Origin: Saccharopolyspora kobensis
GTDB taxonomy: Bacteria; Actinomycetota; Actinomycetes; Mycobacteriales; Pseudonocardiaceae
Direction of reading: 5' to 3'
Assembly: GCF_900108315.1 (NCBI RefSeq)
Contig: NZ_FNVB01000002.1
Coordinates: forward strand, 682,001 to 746,000
Length of the DNA: 64,000 bases
Positions 33,898 through 42,986 of the stretch are shown here, piece by piece. Under the pieces are notes generated by a model that saw only the letters and a list, made by a program, of their open reading frames with translations, did not search any database and was not told the origin of the DNA. Numbering within the stretch: position 1 is the stretch's first letter; the number at the start of each line of letters is the position of its first letter. The translations under genes and the position numbers were made by a program.

Positions 33898-36800
33898 ATG
33901 TGCGCAGCACCCATCAGGGATCCGAGCAGCGGATCCGGCTGGTTCTCCCGGCTCCGGGCCGACGGCGGCGGAGCGGCGGGCGACGCGCTGCTCCGACTCG
34001 GCCGCCTGCTGTCCAGGGAAGACGTCTCGGCCGACCTGCGGACCGTCTTCCGCGCAGGGGGCCGCGAGGGCGATGCCTTCTACCGGGACCGCTGGAACCA
34101 CGACAAGGTCGTGCCCTCCACGCACGGCGTGAACTGCACCGGCTCCTGCCGGTGGAACGTCTACGTCAAGGACGGGATCATCACCTGGGAGACCCAGGAC
34201 ACCGACTACCCGTCGGTGGGCCCGGACCGCCCGGAGTACGAGCCGCGCGGCTGCCCGCGAGGCGCCTCGTTCTCCTGGTACTCCTACTCCCCCACCCGCA
34301 TCCGCTACCCGCACGCGCGCGGCGTGCTCGTCGAGATGTACCGCCGGGCCAAGGCCGCCACCGGTGATCCGGTGCGCGCCTGGCAGTCCATCGTGGACGA
34401 TCCCGAGCTGCGGCGGCGCTACCAGCGGGCGCGCGGCAAGGGCGGCCTGGTGCGGATCTCCTGGGACGAGGCGCTGGAGATGATCGCCGCCGCGCACGTG
34501 CACACCATCGCCGCGCACGGCCCGGACCGGATCGCCGGGTTCTCCCCCATCCCGGCGATGTCGATGGTCTCGCACGCCGCCGGCGCCCGGTTCACCTCGC
34601 TGATCGGCGCCACCATGCTGTCGTTCTACGACTGGTACGCCGACCTGCCGGTGGCCTCGCCGCAGGTGTTCGGCGACCAGACCGACGTGCCCGAGTCCGC
34701 GGACTGGTGGGACGCGGCGTACCTGGTGATGTGGGGCTCCAACGTGCCGGTCACCCGCACTCCGGACGCGCACTTCATGACCGAGGCCCGCTACCGCGGC
34801 CAGAAGGTCGTGGCGATCTCCCCGGACTACGCCGACAACACCAAGTTCGCCGACGAGTGGCTGGCGCCGCACCCCGGCACGGATGCCGCGCTGGCGGTCG
34901 CGATGGGCCACGTCGTGCTCAAGGAGTTCTTCGTCGAGCGCACCACCCCGTTCTTCACCGACTACGTGCGCCGCTACACGGATCTGCCGTTCCTGGTGAG
35001 CCTGGTCGAGCGGGACGGCGCGCTCGTGCCGGGCAAGTTCGTCACGGCCGCCGACCTGGGGCGAGCGGGCGCGAACGAGCAGTGGAAGACCGTGCTGCTC
35101 GACGACGCGACCGGTGAACCGGTGGTGCCCAACGGCTCGCTGGGATTCCGCTGGAACGACGAGGAGACCGGGCGCTGGAACCTCGACCTCGGCGAGACCA
35201 CCCCGCGGCTGAGCCTGCACGAGCACCCGCACGAACCGGTCGAGGTGCTGCTGCCCCGCTTCGACTCCCCGGACGGGGCCGGCGCGGCGATCGCCCGCGG
35301 CGTGCCCGCGGTGCGGCTGAAGCCGGACGGCCCCCTGGTGACGACGGTGTTCGACCTGCTGCTCGCGCAGTACGGGGTCGGCCGCGAAGGACTGCCCGGA
35401 AGCTGGCCCGCCGACTACGCGGACCCCGAGCCGGGCACCCCGGGCTGGCAGGAGCAGATCACCTCGGTGCCCGCCGCGCGCGCGGTGCGGATCGCGCGGG
35501 AGTTCGCCGACACCGCGATCCGGTCCGAGGGCCGGTGCATGATCCTGATGGGTGCGGGCACCAACCACTGGTACCACTCCGACGAGGTGTACCGGACGTT
35601 CCTGACGCTGCTGCTGCTCACCGGCTGCCAGGGCCGCAACGGCGGCGGCTGGGCGCACTACGTGGGCCAGGAGAAGGTGCGCCCGCTGACCGGGTGGGCG
35701 ACGCTGGCCGGTGCGGCGGACTGGCACCGGCCCCCGCGGCAGATGATCGGAACGGCCTGGTTCTACCTGCACACCGGGCAGTGGCGCTACGACGGCCTCA
35801 GCACCGACGCGCTGTCCTGGCCGGGAGCCGCGGGCACGCTCAGCGGGACGACGGCGGCCGACTGCATCGCGCGCTCGGCGCGGGCCGGGTGGATGCCGTC
35901 CTACCCGACGTTCGACCGCAACCCGCTGGACCTGGCCGACGAAGCCGAGGCCGCCGGGCTGGACCCGGTCGAGCACGTCGTGCGGGAACTGCGCGCGGAG
36001 CGGCTCGGTTTCGCCTGCGAGGATCCGGACGCCCCGGCGAACTGGCCGCGCGTGCTGACCGTGTGGCGCTCCAACCTGCTGGGCTCCTCCGCCAAGGGCA
36101 ACGAGTTCTTCCTCAAGCACCTGCTGGGCGCCGCTGCGAGCCCGCGCTCGGCGGAGCCGGAGCAGCCGCCCGCCGAGGTGCACCGGGCGGAGGCCGCCGA
36201 GGGCAAGCTGGACCTGCTGCTGTCGCTGGACTTCCGGATGACCAGCACCACGCTGTTCTCCGACGTGGTGCTGCCCGCCGCGACCTGGTACGAGAAGCAC
36301 GACCTGTCCAGCACCGACATGCACCCCTACGTGCACTCGTTCAACGCCGCGGTCGACCCGCCGTGGCAGTGCCGCACCGATTTCGACGCCTTCCACGGCA
36401 TCGCCGCGAAGTTCAGCGAACTGGCCGCCACCCACCTCGGGGTGCGGCGGGACGTGGTGGCCACCGCGATCGGGCACGACACGCCCGGTGAGGTCGCGCA
36501 GCCGGGCGGGGTGCTGCTGGACTGGCGCAGCGGTGAGGTCGATCCGCAACCCGGCCGCACCATGCCCGCGCTGACGGTCGTCGAGCGGGACTACCCGGCG
36601 GTGGCCGCGAAGCTCGGCGCGGCCGGACCGCTGCTGGACAAGCTCGGGGTGACCACCAAGGGCTGGACGGTCGAGGTCGACCGCGAACTGGCCTGGCTGG
36701 GCAGCGCCAACGGCCTGGTCACCGCGGGCCCGGCAGCCGGGCGGCCGCGGCTGGACACCGACCGCCGGTTCGCCGATGCGGTGCTCGCGCTGTCGGGCAC

Positions 36801-37617
36801 CACGAACGGCAGGCTGGCCAACGACGCCTTCCGCGCGCTGGAGCGGCGCGTCGGCCGACCGCTGACCCACCTCTCGGAGCACCACCTCGGGCACCGGGTG
36901 ACCTTCGCCGACACCCGGTCGCGCCCGGCACCGGTGGTGACCAGCCCGGAGTGGTCGGGCGACGAATCCGGCGGGCGGCGCTACTCGCCGTTCACCATCA
37001 ACGTCGAGCAGCTCAAGCCCTGGCACACCCTCACCGGCCGCCAGCACTTCTTCCTGGACCACGACTGGATGGCCGAGTTCGGCGAGCAGCTGCCGCTCTA
37101 CCGGCCGCCGCTGGACCTGCACCGGCTGGCCGGGGAACGCCGGCTCGGCCCCGACGGCGCGGAAGTGGTGGTGCGCTACCTGACCCCGCACTCGAAGTGG
37201 TCGATCCACAGCGAGTACCAGGACAACCCGATCATGCTGACGCTCTCGCGCGGCGGCCCGACGTTCTGGATGAGCCCGGTGGACGCGGCGGCGATCGGCG
37301 TGCGCGACAACGACTGGGTCGAGGCGGTCAACCGCAACGGCGTGGTGGTGGCCCGCGCGGTCGTCTCGCACCGGATGCCCGCGGGCACCGTGTTCATGTA
37401 CCACGCGCAGGACCGGACGGTGAACGTGCCGAAGAGCGAGACCACCGGCCGGCGCGGCGGGATCCACAACTCGCTGACCCGCGTGCAGGTCAAACCCACC
37501 CACCTCATCGGCGGCTACGCCCAGCAGACCTTCGCGCTGAACTACCACGGTCCCACCGGGAACCAGCGCGACGAGGTCACCGTGATCCGCCGCCGCAGCC
37601 AGGAGGTCGACTACTGA
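33898..37617 (+). CDS. narG: respiratory nitrate reductase, alpha subunit
   Basis: A 1239-residue molybdopterin enzyme, full length for NarG. His76, Cys80, Cys84 and Cys119 (HGVNCTGSC, RGCPRGAS) hold the FS0 iron-sulfur cluster. Asp245 in SFYDWYADLP is the molybdenum-ligand position. NPIMLTLSRGGPTFWMSP is in the C-terminal MGD-binding domain. It reduces nitrate to nitrite on the cytoplasmic face with electrons from menaquinol via NarI and NarH. ATG 33898 follows CGGAG. The stop overlaps the narH start (TGATG). Confidence 0.97.
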   Translation: MCAAPIRDPSSGSGWFSRLRADGGGAAGDALLRLGRLLSREDVSADLRTVFRAGGREGDAFYRDRWNHDKVVPSTHGVNCTGSCRWNVYVKDGIITWETQDTDYPSVGPDRPEYEPRGCPRGASFSWYSYSPTRIRYPHARGVLVEMYRRAKAATGDPVRAWQSIVDDPELRRRYQRARGKGGLVRISWDEALEMIAAAHVHTIAAHGPDRIAGFSPIPAMSMVSHAAGARFTSLIGATMLSFYDWYADLPVASPQVFGDQTDVPESADWWDAAYLVMWGSNVPVTRTPDAHFMTEARYRGQKVVAISPDYADNTKFADEWLAPHPGTDAALAVAMGHVVLKEFFVERTTPFFTDYVRRYTDLPFLVSLVERDGALVPGKFVTAADLGRAGANEQWKTVLLDDATGEPVVPNGSLGFRWNDEETGRWNLDLGETTPRLSLHEHPHEPVEVLLPRFDSPDGAGAAIARGVPAVRLKPDGPLVTTVFDLLLAQYGVGREGLPGSWPADYADPEPGTPGWQEQITSVPAARAVRIAREFADTAIRSEGRCMILMGAGTNHWYHSDEVYRTFLTLLLLTGCQGRNGGGWAHYVGQEKVRPLTGWATLAGAADWHRPPRQMIGTAWFYLHTGQWRYDGLSTDALSWPGAAGTLSGTTAADCIARSARAGWMPSYPTFDRNPLDLADEAEAAGLDPVEHVVRELRAERLGFACEDPDAPANWPRVLTVWRSNLLGSSAKGNEFFLKHLLGAAASPRSAEPEQPPAEVHRAEAAEGKLDLLLSLDFRMTSTTLFSDVVLPAATWYEKHDLSSTDMHPYVHSFNAAVDPPWQCRTDFDAFHGIAAKFSELAATHLGVRRDVVATAIGHDTPGEVAQPGGVLLDWRSGEVDPQPGRTMPALTVVERDYPAVAAKLGAAGPLLDKLGVTTKGWTVEVDRELAWLGSANGLVTAGPAAGRPRLDTDRRFADAVLALSGTTNGRLANDAFRALERRVGRPLTHLSEHHLGHRVTFADTRSRPAPVVTSPEWSGDESGGRRYSPFTINVEQLKPWHTLTGRQHFFLDHDWMAEFGEQLPLYRPPLDLHRLAGERRLGPDGAEVVVRYLTPHSKWSIHSEYQDNPIMLTLSRGGPTFWMSPVDAAAIGVRDNDWVEAVNRNGVVVARAVVSHRMPAGTVFMYHAQDRTVNVPKSETTGRRGGIHNSLTRVQVKPTHLIGGYAQQTFALNYHGPTGNQRDEVTVIRRRSQEVDY

Positions 37618-39185
37618 TGCGCGTGATGGCCCAACTAGCCATGGTGATGAACCTCGACAAGTGCATCGGCTGCCACACCTGCTCGGTCACCTGCAAGCAG
37701 ACCTGGACCAACCGCGATGGCGTCGAGTACGTGTGGTTCAACAACGTGGAAACCCGCCCCGGGCAGGGATATCCGCGAGCCTACGAGGACCAGTCCAAGT
37801 GGCGCGGCGGGTGGCAGCTGGACCGGCGGGGGCGGTTGAAGCTGCGCGGCGGCGGCCGGCTTCGCAAGCTGGCGACGCTGTTCGCCAACCCCGATCTGCC
37901 GGAGCTCGACGACTACTACCAGCCCTGGACCTACGACTACCGGATGCTGCTGGAAGCCCCGCTGGGCGAGGACGTCCCGGTCGCGCGACCGACCTCGGCG
38001 GTCACCGGCCGCCCGACGTCCGTCCAATGGGGACCGAACTGGGAGGATTCGCTCGGCGGCACCCCGGAGCACGGTGACGCCGACCCGGTGGTGGCCAAGC
38101 TGCGCACCGAGCTGGGCACCCGGATCAAGTTCGAGTTCGAGCAGTCGTTCATGTTCCACCTGCCGCGGATCTGCGAGCACTGCCTCAACCCGTCCTGCGT
38201 GGCCTCCTGCCCCTCGGGAGCGATGTACAAGCGCTCCGAGGACGGCATCGTGCTGGTCGACCAGGACCAGTGCCGCGGCTGGCGGATGTGCGTTTCCGGC
38301 TGCCCGTACAAGAAGGTCTACTTCAACCACCGCACCGGCAAGGCCGAGAAGTGCACCTTCTGCTACCCGCGGGTCGAGGTGGGCCAGCCGACGATCTGCT
38401 CGGAGACCTGCGTGGGGCGGCTGCGCTACATCGGCGTGCTGCTCTACGACGCCGACCGGGTCGCCGAAGCCGCCGCCATCACCGACGAGCACCAGCTCTA
38501 CCCGGCGCAGCGCGATCTGTTCCTGGACCCGCGCGAGCCGGAGGTCGTCGCCGCCGCCGAGCGCGCGGGCATCCCGCACGACTGGATCGAGGCGGCCCGC
38601 CGCTCCCCGGTGCGCGACCTGATCTGCCGCTACCGGGTGGCGCTGCCGCTGCACCCGGAGTACCGCACCCTGCCGATGGTCTGGTACGTCCCGCCGCTGT
38701 CGCCGGTGGTGGACGCGGTGGCCGAGACCGGGTTCGACGGCGAGGACGCCGACAACCTCTTCGGGGCGATCGACGCGCTGCGCATTCCCGTGGAGTACCT
38801 GGCCGAGCTGTTCACGGCGGGCGACATCGATCCGGTGCGGGATGCGCTCCGCAGGCTTGCGGCGATGCGCTCGTACATGCGCTCGGTGAACCTCGGTGAG
38901 CCGCCGGACGAGGAGCCGCTGCGCGCGGCCGGGCTGGACGCCGCCGAGCTGCAGTCGATGTACCGGCTGCTGGCCATCGCCAAGTACGAGGACCGCTACG
39001 TCATCCCGACCGCCGGGATCGGCGATGCGCACGACCTGGAGTCGCTGGCGACGACGTGCAGCCTGGACACCGACGGCGGGCCGGGCATGGGCGGTCTGCG
39101 CTCCGGGAGCACCGATCTGGTGGTGTGGAACGGCGACGGCCGTCCGGACGGCATGTTCCCGACGGTGCGCGGAGGTGAGCGGTGA
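37617..39185 (+). CDS. narH: respiratory nitrate reductase, beta subunit
   Basis: A 522-residue electron-transfer subunit. The first cluster motif is Cys16, Cys19, Cys22 and Cys26 (CIGCHTCSVTC). CEHCLNPSCVASC, CRGWRMCVSGC and CTFC supply the others; the Trp in CRGWRMC is the usual NarH replacement that makes one cluster [3Fe-4S]. It passes electrons from the haems of NarI to NarG. ATG 37617 overlaps the narG stop and the end overlaps the narJ GTG. Confidence 0.97.
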   Translation: MRVMAQLAMVMNLDKCIGCHTCSVTCKQTWTNRDGVEYVWFNNVETRPGQGYPRAYEDQSKWRGGWQLDRRGRLKLRGGGRLRKLATLFANPDLPELDDYYQPWTYDYRMLLEAPLGEDVPVARPTSAVTGRPTSVQWGPNWEDSLGGTPEHGDADPVVAKLRTELGTRIKFEFEQSFMFHLPRICEHCLNPSCVASCPSGAMYKRSEDGIVLVDQDQCRGWRMCVSGCPYKKVYFNHRTGKAEKCTFCYPRVEVGQPTICSETCVGRLRYIGVLLYDADRVAEAAAITDEHQLYPAQRDLFLDPREPEVVAAAERAGIPHDWIEAARRSPVRDLICRYRVALPLHPEYRTLPMVWYVPPLSPVVDAVAETGFDGEDADNLFGAIDALRIPVEYLAELFTAGDIDPVRDALRRLAAMRSYMRSVNLGEPPDEEPLRAAGLDAAELQSMYRLLAIAKYEDRYVIPTAGIGDAHDLESLATTCSLDTDGGPGMGGLRSGSTDLVVWNGDGRPDGMFPTVRGGER

Positions 39186-39793
39186 GGCGCCGACGCCTGA
39201 ACGCCCGCACCCGCGGCCTGGTCCGCCAGATCGCCGCGTGGTGCCTGCACTACCCCGATGGCGAGCTGATCCGGCAGCTGCCGTTGCTGCGCGAGGCCAC
39301 CGCCGAGCTCGGCGATCTCCCCGCGGCCGAGCCGTTGCACCACCTGCTGGACCACCTCGCCGGTACTCCGCTGCCGGACGCCGAGCAGCACTACGTCGAG
39401 GTGTTCGACGTCAGCCCGCGCCGGAGCCTCTACCTGACGTGGTTCGTGCACGGCGACACGCGGCTGCGCGGCGGTGCGCTGGCCGAGCTGGCGGGCATCT
39501 ACCGCACGCACGGCTACCGGATCGGCGACGGGGAACTGCCCGACTACCTGCCCGCGCTGCTGGAGTTCTCGGTCGCGGCCGCCGACCCGGGCGAGGCGCT
39601 GCTCGGCCGCTTCCGGCCGGCGATCGAGCTGCTGCACCGCAAGCTCGGCGAGGTCGGCACCCCCTACGCCGGGGCGGTGGGGGCGGTGCTCGACGCGGTC
39701 CCGCGCAGCCGCGAGAGCGCGGCCGTGCCCGCGCAGGCGCCGACCGAGATGGTCGGCCTGCAACCGTTCCTGCTCCGGGAGGGAAGCCGATGA
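39182..39793 (+). CDS. narJ: nitrate reductase molybdenum cofactor assembly chaperone
   Basis: A 203-residue helical TorD/NarJ-type chaperone with WCLHYPDGELI near the N-terminus, YVEVFDVSPRRSLYLTWF and LPDYLPALLEF, all typical of NarJ. It holds apo-NarGH until cofactor insertion is complete. GTG 39182 overlaps the narH stop (GTGA), and its stop overlaps the narI ATG, so the four subunits are translationally coupled. Confidence 0.95.
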   Translation: MRRRRLNARTRGLVRQIAAWCLHYPDGELIRQLPLLREATAELGDLPAAEPLHHLLDHLAGTPLPDAEQHYVEVFDVSPRRSLYLTWFVHGDTRLRGGALAELAGIYRTHGYRIGDGELPDYLPALLEFSVAAADPGEALLGRFRPAIELLHRKLGEVGTPYAGAVGAVLDAVPRSRESAAVPAQAPTEMVGLQPFLLREGSR

Positions 39794-40521
39794 TCAGCCC
39801 GATCGACGCGATGCTGTGGGGCGTGCTGCCGTACGTGGTGCTGGCCGTGTTCATCGGCGGCACGATCTGGCGGTACCGCTACGACAAGTTCGGCTGGACC
39901 TCGCGTTCCAGCCAGTTGCACGAGTCCCGCCTGCTGCGGGTGGGCAGTCCGCTGTTCCACTACGGGCTGCTGCTGGTGGTCGGCGGGCACGTGCTCGGGC
40001 TGCTGGTGCCCAAGGCGCTGACCGAGTTCTTCGGCGTGACCGAGCAGAACTACCACGTGGTATCGCTGCTGATGGGCACGATCGCCGGCTGCGCCGCGCT
40101 GGCCGGGCTGGTGGTGCTGCTGTGGCGGCGGCTGCGCACGGAGGCGGTGCGCCGGTCGTCCAGTCGCAGCGATCAGCTCACCTACGTGCTGCTGATCGCG
40201 GTGATGTCGGTCGGGTTGTGGACGACGGTGGTCGACAACGGGGTCCGCGGGCCCTACGACTACCGCGAATCGATCGGCCCGTGGTTCCGCGACATCTTCC
40301 TGCTGCAACCGCATCCGGAACTCATGGCCAGCGCACCGCTGGACTACCGGCTGCACGCGCTGCTCGCGCTCGGGCTCTTCGCGCTGTGGCCGTTCAGCCG
40401 CCTCGTGCACGCCTTCAGCGCGCCGGTGCACTACCTGTTCCGCCCGTACATCGTCTACCGCAGCCGCAGCGGAGACCGCGTCGGCACCCGCCAGGCGCCG
40501 CGCGGCTGGCGGCGGCCCTGA
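39790..40521 (+). CDS. narI: respiratory nitrate reductase, gamma (cytochrome b) subunit
   Basis: A 243-residue membrane cytochrome with five helices. His57 and His67 in FHYGLLLVVGGHVLG, plus two histidines in DYRLHALLALG and SRLVHAF, are the ligands of the two b haems. It oxidises menaquinol at the membrane and anchors NarGH. ATG 39790 overlaps the narJ stop (ATGA). The TDT-type channel gene begins three bases after its stop, so it is probably the fifth gene of the operon. Confidence 0.96.
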   Translation: MISPIDAMLWGVLPYVVLAVFIGGTIWRYRYDKFGWTSRSSQLHESRLLRVGSPLFHYGLLLVVGGHVLGLLVPKALTEFFGVTEQNYHVVSLLMGTIAGCAALAGLVVLLWRRLRTEAVRRSSSRSDQLTYVLLIAVMSVGLWTTVVDNGVRGPYDYRESIGPWFRDIFLLQPHPELMASAPLDYRLHALLALGLFALWPFSRLVHAFSAPVHYLFRPYIVYRSRSGDRVGTRQAPRGWRRP

Positions 40522-40524
40522 GCC

Positions 40525-41475
40525 GTGTTCGCCGCGGTTGCGCACCGGGTTCCGTGCGAATCCGGTGCGGTGGTGATGGGGATCGGCATCGTGTCGGTCG
40601 CCGCGCAGTCGGCGGGCGACGTGGTGCTGTCCTGGGTGCTGCTGACGGTGGCCGGAGCGGTGTGGGCGCTGCTCGGGGTCTCGTTCCTGGCCCGGCTGGC
40701 CTCGGACGCGCCGGCGTGGCGCGCCGAGGCGGTCCGACCCGGTGCGCTGACGGGTGTCGCGGCGACCGGGGTGCTCGGCGTCGGTCTCGCCCAGCACGGC
40801 TGGCCGACGGTGAGCTGGGCGTTCCTGGCGGTGGCTGTTGTGCTGTGGGCGGTGTTGCTGCCGCGGGTGCTCCGGAATCTGAAGTCCCCGGCGGTCGGTT
40901 CGAGCTTCCTGCTGTGCGTGGCCACCCAGTCGCTCGCGGTGCTGGCGGCGAAGCTGGCCGTCGGGGCGGATTGGTTGCTGCCGCTCGCGGCCGTAGCGGA
41001 CGTGCTCGGCCTCGGCCTGTACGTCTTCGTGCTGTCGCGGTTCGACTTCCGCCAGCTGGTGCGCGGCAGCGGTGATCACTGGATCGCTGGTGGCGCGCTG
41101 GCGATCAGCACCGTGGCCACCACCGCGCTGGCTTCCGCGCTGCCGCCTGGAGCGGCCGGTGCTGTCGGAGCGGGCGCGGTCGTGCTGTGGGCGATCACCT
41201 CCGCCTGGTACGTCGTGCTGGCCGGGTCGGAGCTGTTCGCGCCACGGCTGCGCTACGACTTCCGGCGCTGGGCGACGGTCTTCCCGCTGGGCATGACCTG
41301 CACGGCGACCTTCGGCGTCGCCGCGGCCACCGGCACGGGGTGGCTGACGACGGCCGGTCAGGTGCTGCTGTGGCCCGCGCTGGTCGTGCTCTGCCTGGCC
41401 GCGTGGGGCACCGCGCGCCGCGTCACGGGTGCGCTCCTCCGGTTGGCGCGCTCCGCACCACCAGCCCGTAGATGA
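40525..41475 (+). CDS. TDT/SLAC1-type anion channel or tellurite-resistance/dicarboxylate transporter
   Basis: A 316-residue protein with ten hydrophobic helices, opening GAVVMGIGIVSVAAQSAGD and containing WYVVLAGSELFAPRLRYDFRRWATVFPLGM, the family's most conserved region. GTG 40525 lies three bases after the narI stop. TDT members include TehA and Mae1, and plant SLAC1 conducts nitrate. The operon has no narK, so this could move nitrate in or nitrite out, by inference. Its last 53 bases overlap the convergent DUF7144 gene. Confidence 0.82.
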   Translation: MFAAVAHRVPCESGAVVMGIGIVSVAAQSAGDVVLSWVLLTVAGAVWALLGVSFLARLASDAPAWRAEAVRPGALTGVAATGVLGVGLAQHGWPTVSWAFLAVAVVLWAVLLPRVLRNLKSPAVGSSFLLCVATQSLAVLAAKLAVGADWLLPLAAVADVLGLGLYVFVLSRFDFRQLVRGSGDHWIAGGALAISTVATTALASALPPGAAGAVGAGAVVLWAITSAWYVVLAGSELFAPRLRYDFRRWATVFPLGMTCTATFGVAAATGTGWLTTAGQVLLWPALVVLCLAAWGTARRVTGALLRLARSAPPARR

Positions 41476-41902
41476 CCATCACCGACAGCGCGATGACCAG
41501 CACGGACCACAGCGGGAAGGCGGTGAGGAACACCAGGTGCCCGATCGCGCACAGCGCGGCCAGGTCGATGCCGATGAAGCGCGCCCAGCCGCGCCCGTAC
41601 ATCGCGCCGGCACCGACCACGACCTGCACGATGCCGAGGGCGAGCCAGATCCAGCCCCAGATCGGGTAGTTGAAGGCGAGCAGCCGGTTGGCGGTGACCA
41701 GGAAGTACTCCGGGCGGGTCAGCGCGGTGATCCCGGTGATGATGTTGAAGATCCCCAGCAGGCCCAGCATCGAGCCGGCGAAGGCGAGCCACCCCGACGG
41801 CGGCCGGGTTTCCGCCGAACTGGTCAGCGCCCAACTGCTCGGCGCCGTCCCGGCGCTCTGCTCGGTCTCCGGCCGCCCCGCACTTCGTCCGGAAGTCATC
41901 AT
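41423..41902 (-). CDS. DUF7144 family membrane protein
   Basis: A 159-residue protein with four helices, starting with a Ser/Pro-rich cytoplasmic stretch. WLAFAGSMLGLLGIFNIITGITALTRP and YPIWGWIWLALGIVQVVVG mark the actinobacterial DUF7144 family, function unknown. Tandem ATGs at 41902 and 41899 follow GGGGGAG. The 3' end overlaps that of the TDT gene by 53 bases, giving complementary mRNA ends. Confidence 0.85.
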   Translation of the reverse strand: MMTSGRSAGRPETEQSAGTAPSSWALTSSAETRPPSGWLAFAGSMLGLLGIFNIITGITALTRPEYFLVTANRLLAFNYPIWGWIWLALGIVQVVVGAGAMYGRGWARFIGIDLAALCAIGHLVFLTAFPLWSVLVIALSVMVIYGLVVRSAPTGGAHP

Positions 41903-42030
41903 GGCTCCCCCGTTCGCTCGTGCCCCGCGCCCCTTCCTCCGCAGGCGACCGCCAGGCGGGGTCTCGGGCACCGCCTGGCCGTGGTCGGGATGAAGAAGGG
42001 CTCACCAGGGATGCCCGGCGCGCGCCGGGT

Positions 42031-42912
42031 TCAAAAGTCCCCCGCGGTGAGCTCGTGCAGCAGTTCGACGGTGCGCTGCACAGCGGGGTGGTCGGCGACC
42101 GACTTCTTCACCACGACGTTGATGCGGCGGACGGTCGCCGGTGCCACCACGGGGACCGCGGTCAGGCCGGCGGGCAGGTTCCCGATGCCCAGTCTCGGGA
42201 TCACCGTGACGCCGATGCCGGTCGCCACGAAGGGGATCGCGGTCTGGTAGTCGCGGGTCTCCACGACGAACCGGGGCGCGAATCCCGCCTCGGCACAGGC
42301 GTCGAGCAACACCTGGCGGCAAGCTCCCAGCGCGAAGTCGTTGTCCACCCAGTGCCGTTCGGCCAGCTCGGCCAGCGGCACCTCCGCGCGTTCGGCCAGC
42401 GGGTCGTCGTCGCGGACGACCAGCAGGTACGGGTCGTCGATGAGGTGGTGCACGGCGACCTGCGGCGGGTACTCGGTGCCGGGCCGCTCGACGAGGATGT
42501 CGATGTCCGGCTCGGACGGGTCGAGCTCGGTCAGCCGCAGCTCCAGCCGCAGCTCGGGGAACTCGGCGCGCAGCGCGGCCACGATCGACGGCAGCCAGGT
42601 CGCCCCGGCGGTGCCGAAGTAGCCGATCGACAGACTGCCGATGCGCCCCGCGCGCAGGTCGCCGACCACGCCTTCGAGTCTGCTGACCGCTTCGAACAGC
42701 GGCTCGGCTTCGGCCGCGAGCGTCAGGCCCGCGGTGGTCGGTTCGATCCCGCGGCCGACCCTTTCGAAGAGCTGCAACCCGGTTTCGCGCTGCAGCGAGG
42801 ACAGCTGCTGGCTCACCGCGGAGGGCGTGTACCCCAGTGCGGAAGCGCTCGCGCGGATCGAGCCCGTCGCGACGACGGCCCGGAGCACGCGCAGTCTAGG
42901 CAGGTCGAGCAT
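42031..42912 (-). CDS. LysR family transcriptional regulator
   Basis: A 293-residue regulator. The N-terminal HTH (LRAVVATGSIRASASALGYTPSAVSQQLS) is followed by a LysR-substrate domain (SIGYFGTAGATWLPSIVAALR, VVRDDDPLAE, VATGIGVTVIPRLG). ATG 42912 lies five bases from a 27-bp imperfect palindrome at 42918-42944. The divergent EamA transporter gene is its likely target, as often seen for LysR/EamA pairs. Confidence 0.92.
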   Translation of the reverse strand: MLDLPRLRVLRAVVATGSIRASASALGYTPSAVSQQLSSLQRETGLQLFERVGRGIEPTTAGLTLAAEAEPLFEAVSRLEGVVGDLRAGRIGSLSIGYFGTAGATWLPSIVAALRAEFPELRLELRLTELDPSEPDIDILVERPGTEYPPQVAVHHLIDDPYLLVVRDDDPLAERAEVPLAELAERHWVDNDFALGACRQVLLDACAEAGFAPRFVVETRDYQTAIPFVATGIGVTVIPRLGIGNLPAGLTAVPVVAPATVRRINVVVKKSVADHPAVQRTVELLHELTAGDF

Positions 42913-42917
42913 GCCCT

Positions 42918-42944
42918 GAATCGTAAAGCAGCTCTTAACGATTC
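42918..42944. promoter_or_regulatory. LysR-type operator between lysR and the EamA gene
   Basis: An interrupted palindrome: GAATCGTAAAG (42918-42928) against CTTAACGATTC (42934-42944), matching in 10 of 11 positions around five central bases. It includes the T-N11-A form typical of LysR sites and lies between the two divergent starts. Confidence 0.6.
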
Positions 42945-42986
42945 GGTAGAAAAAGTCGCTTGTCCTTTCTTCTCGCGCTGGTGACG

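Noticed and set aside
33877-37548. 1223-codon open frame on the minus strand opposite narG
   Set aside because: It is the complement of a clearly conserved narG; Arg/Val/His-rich composition and no ribosome site mark it as a GC-bias artefact. Similar long antisense frames opposite other genes were dropped for the same reason.
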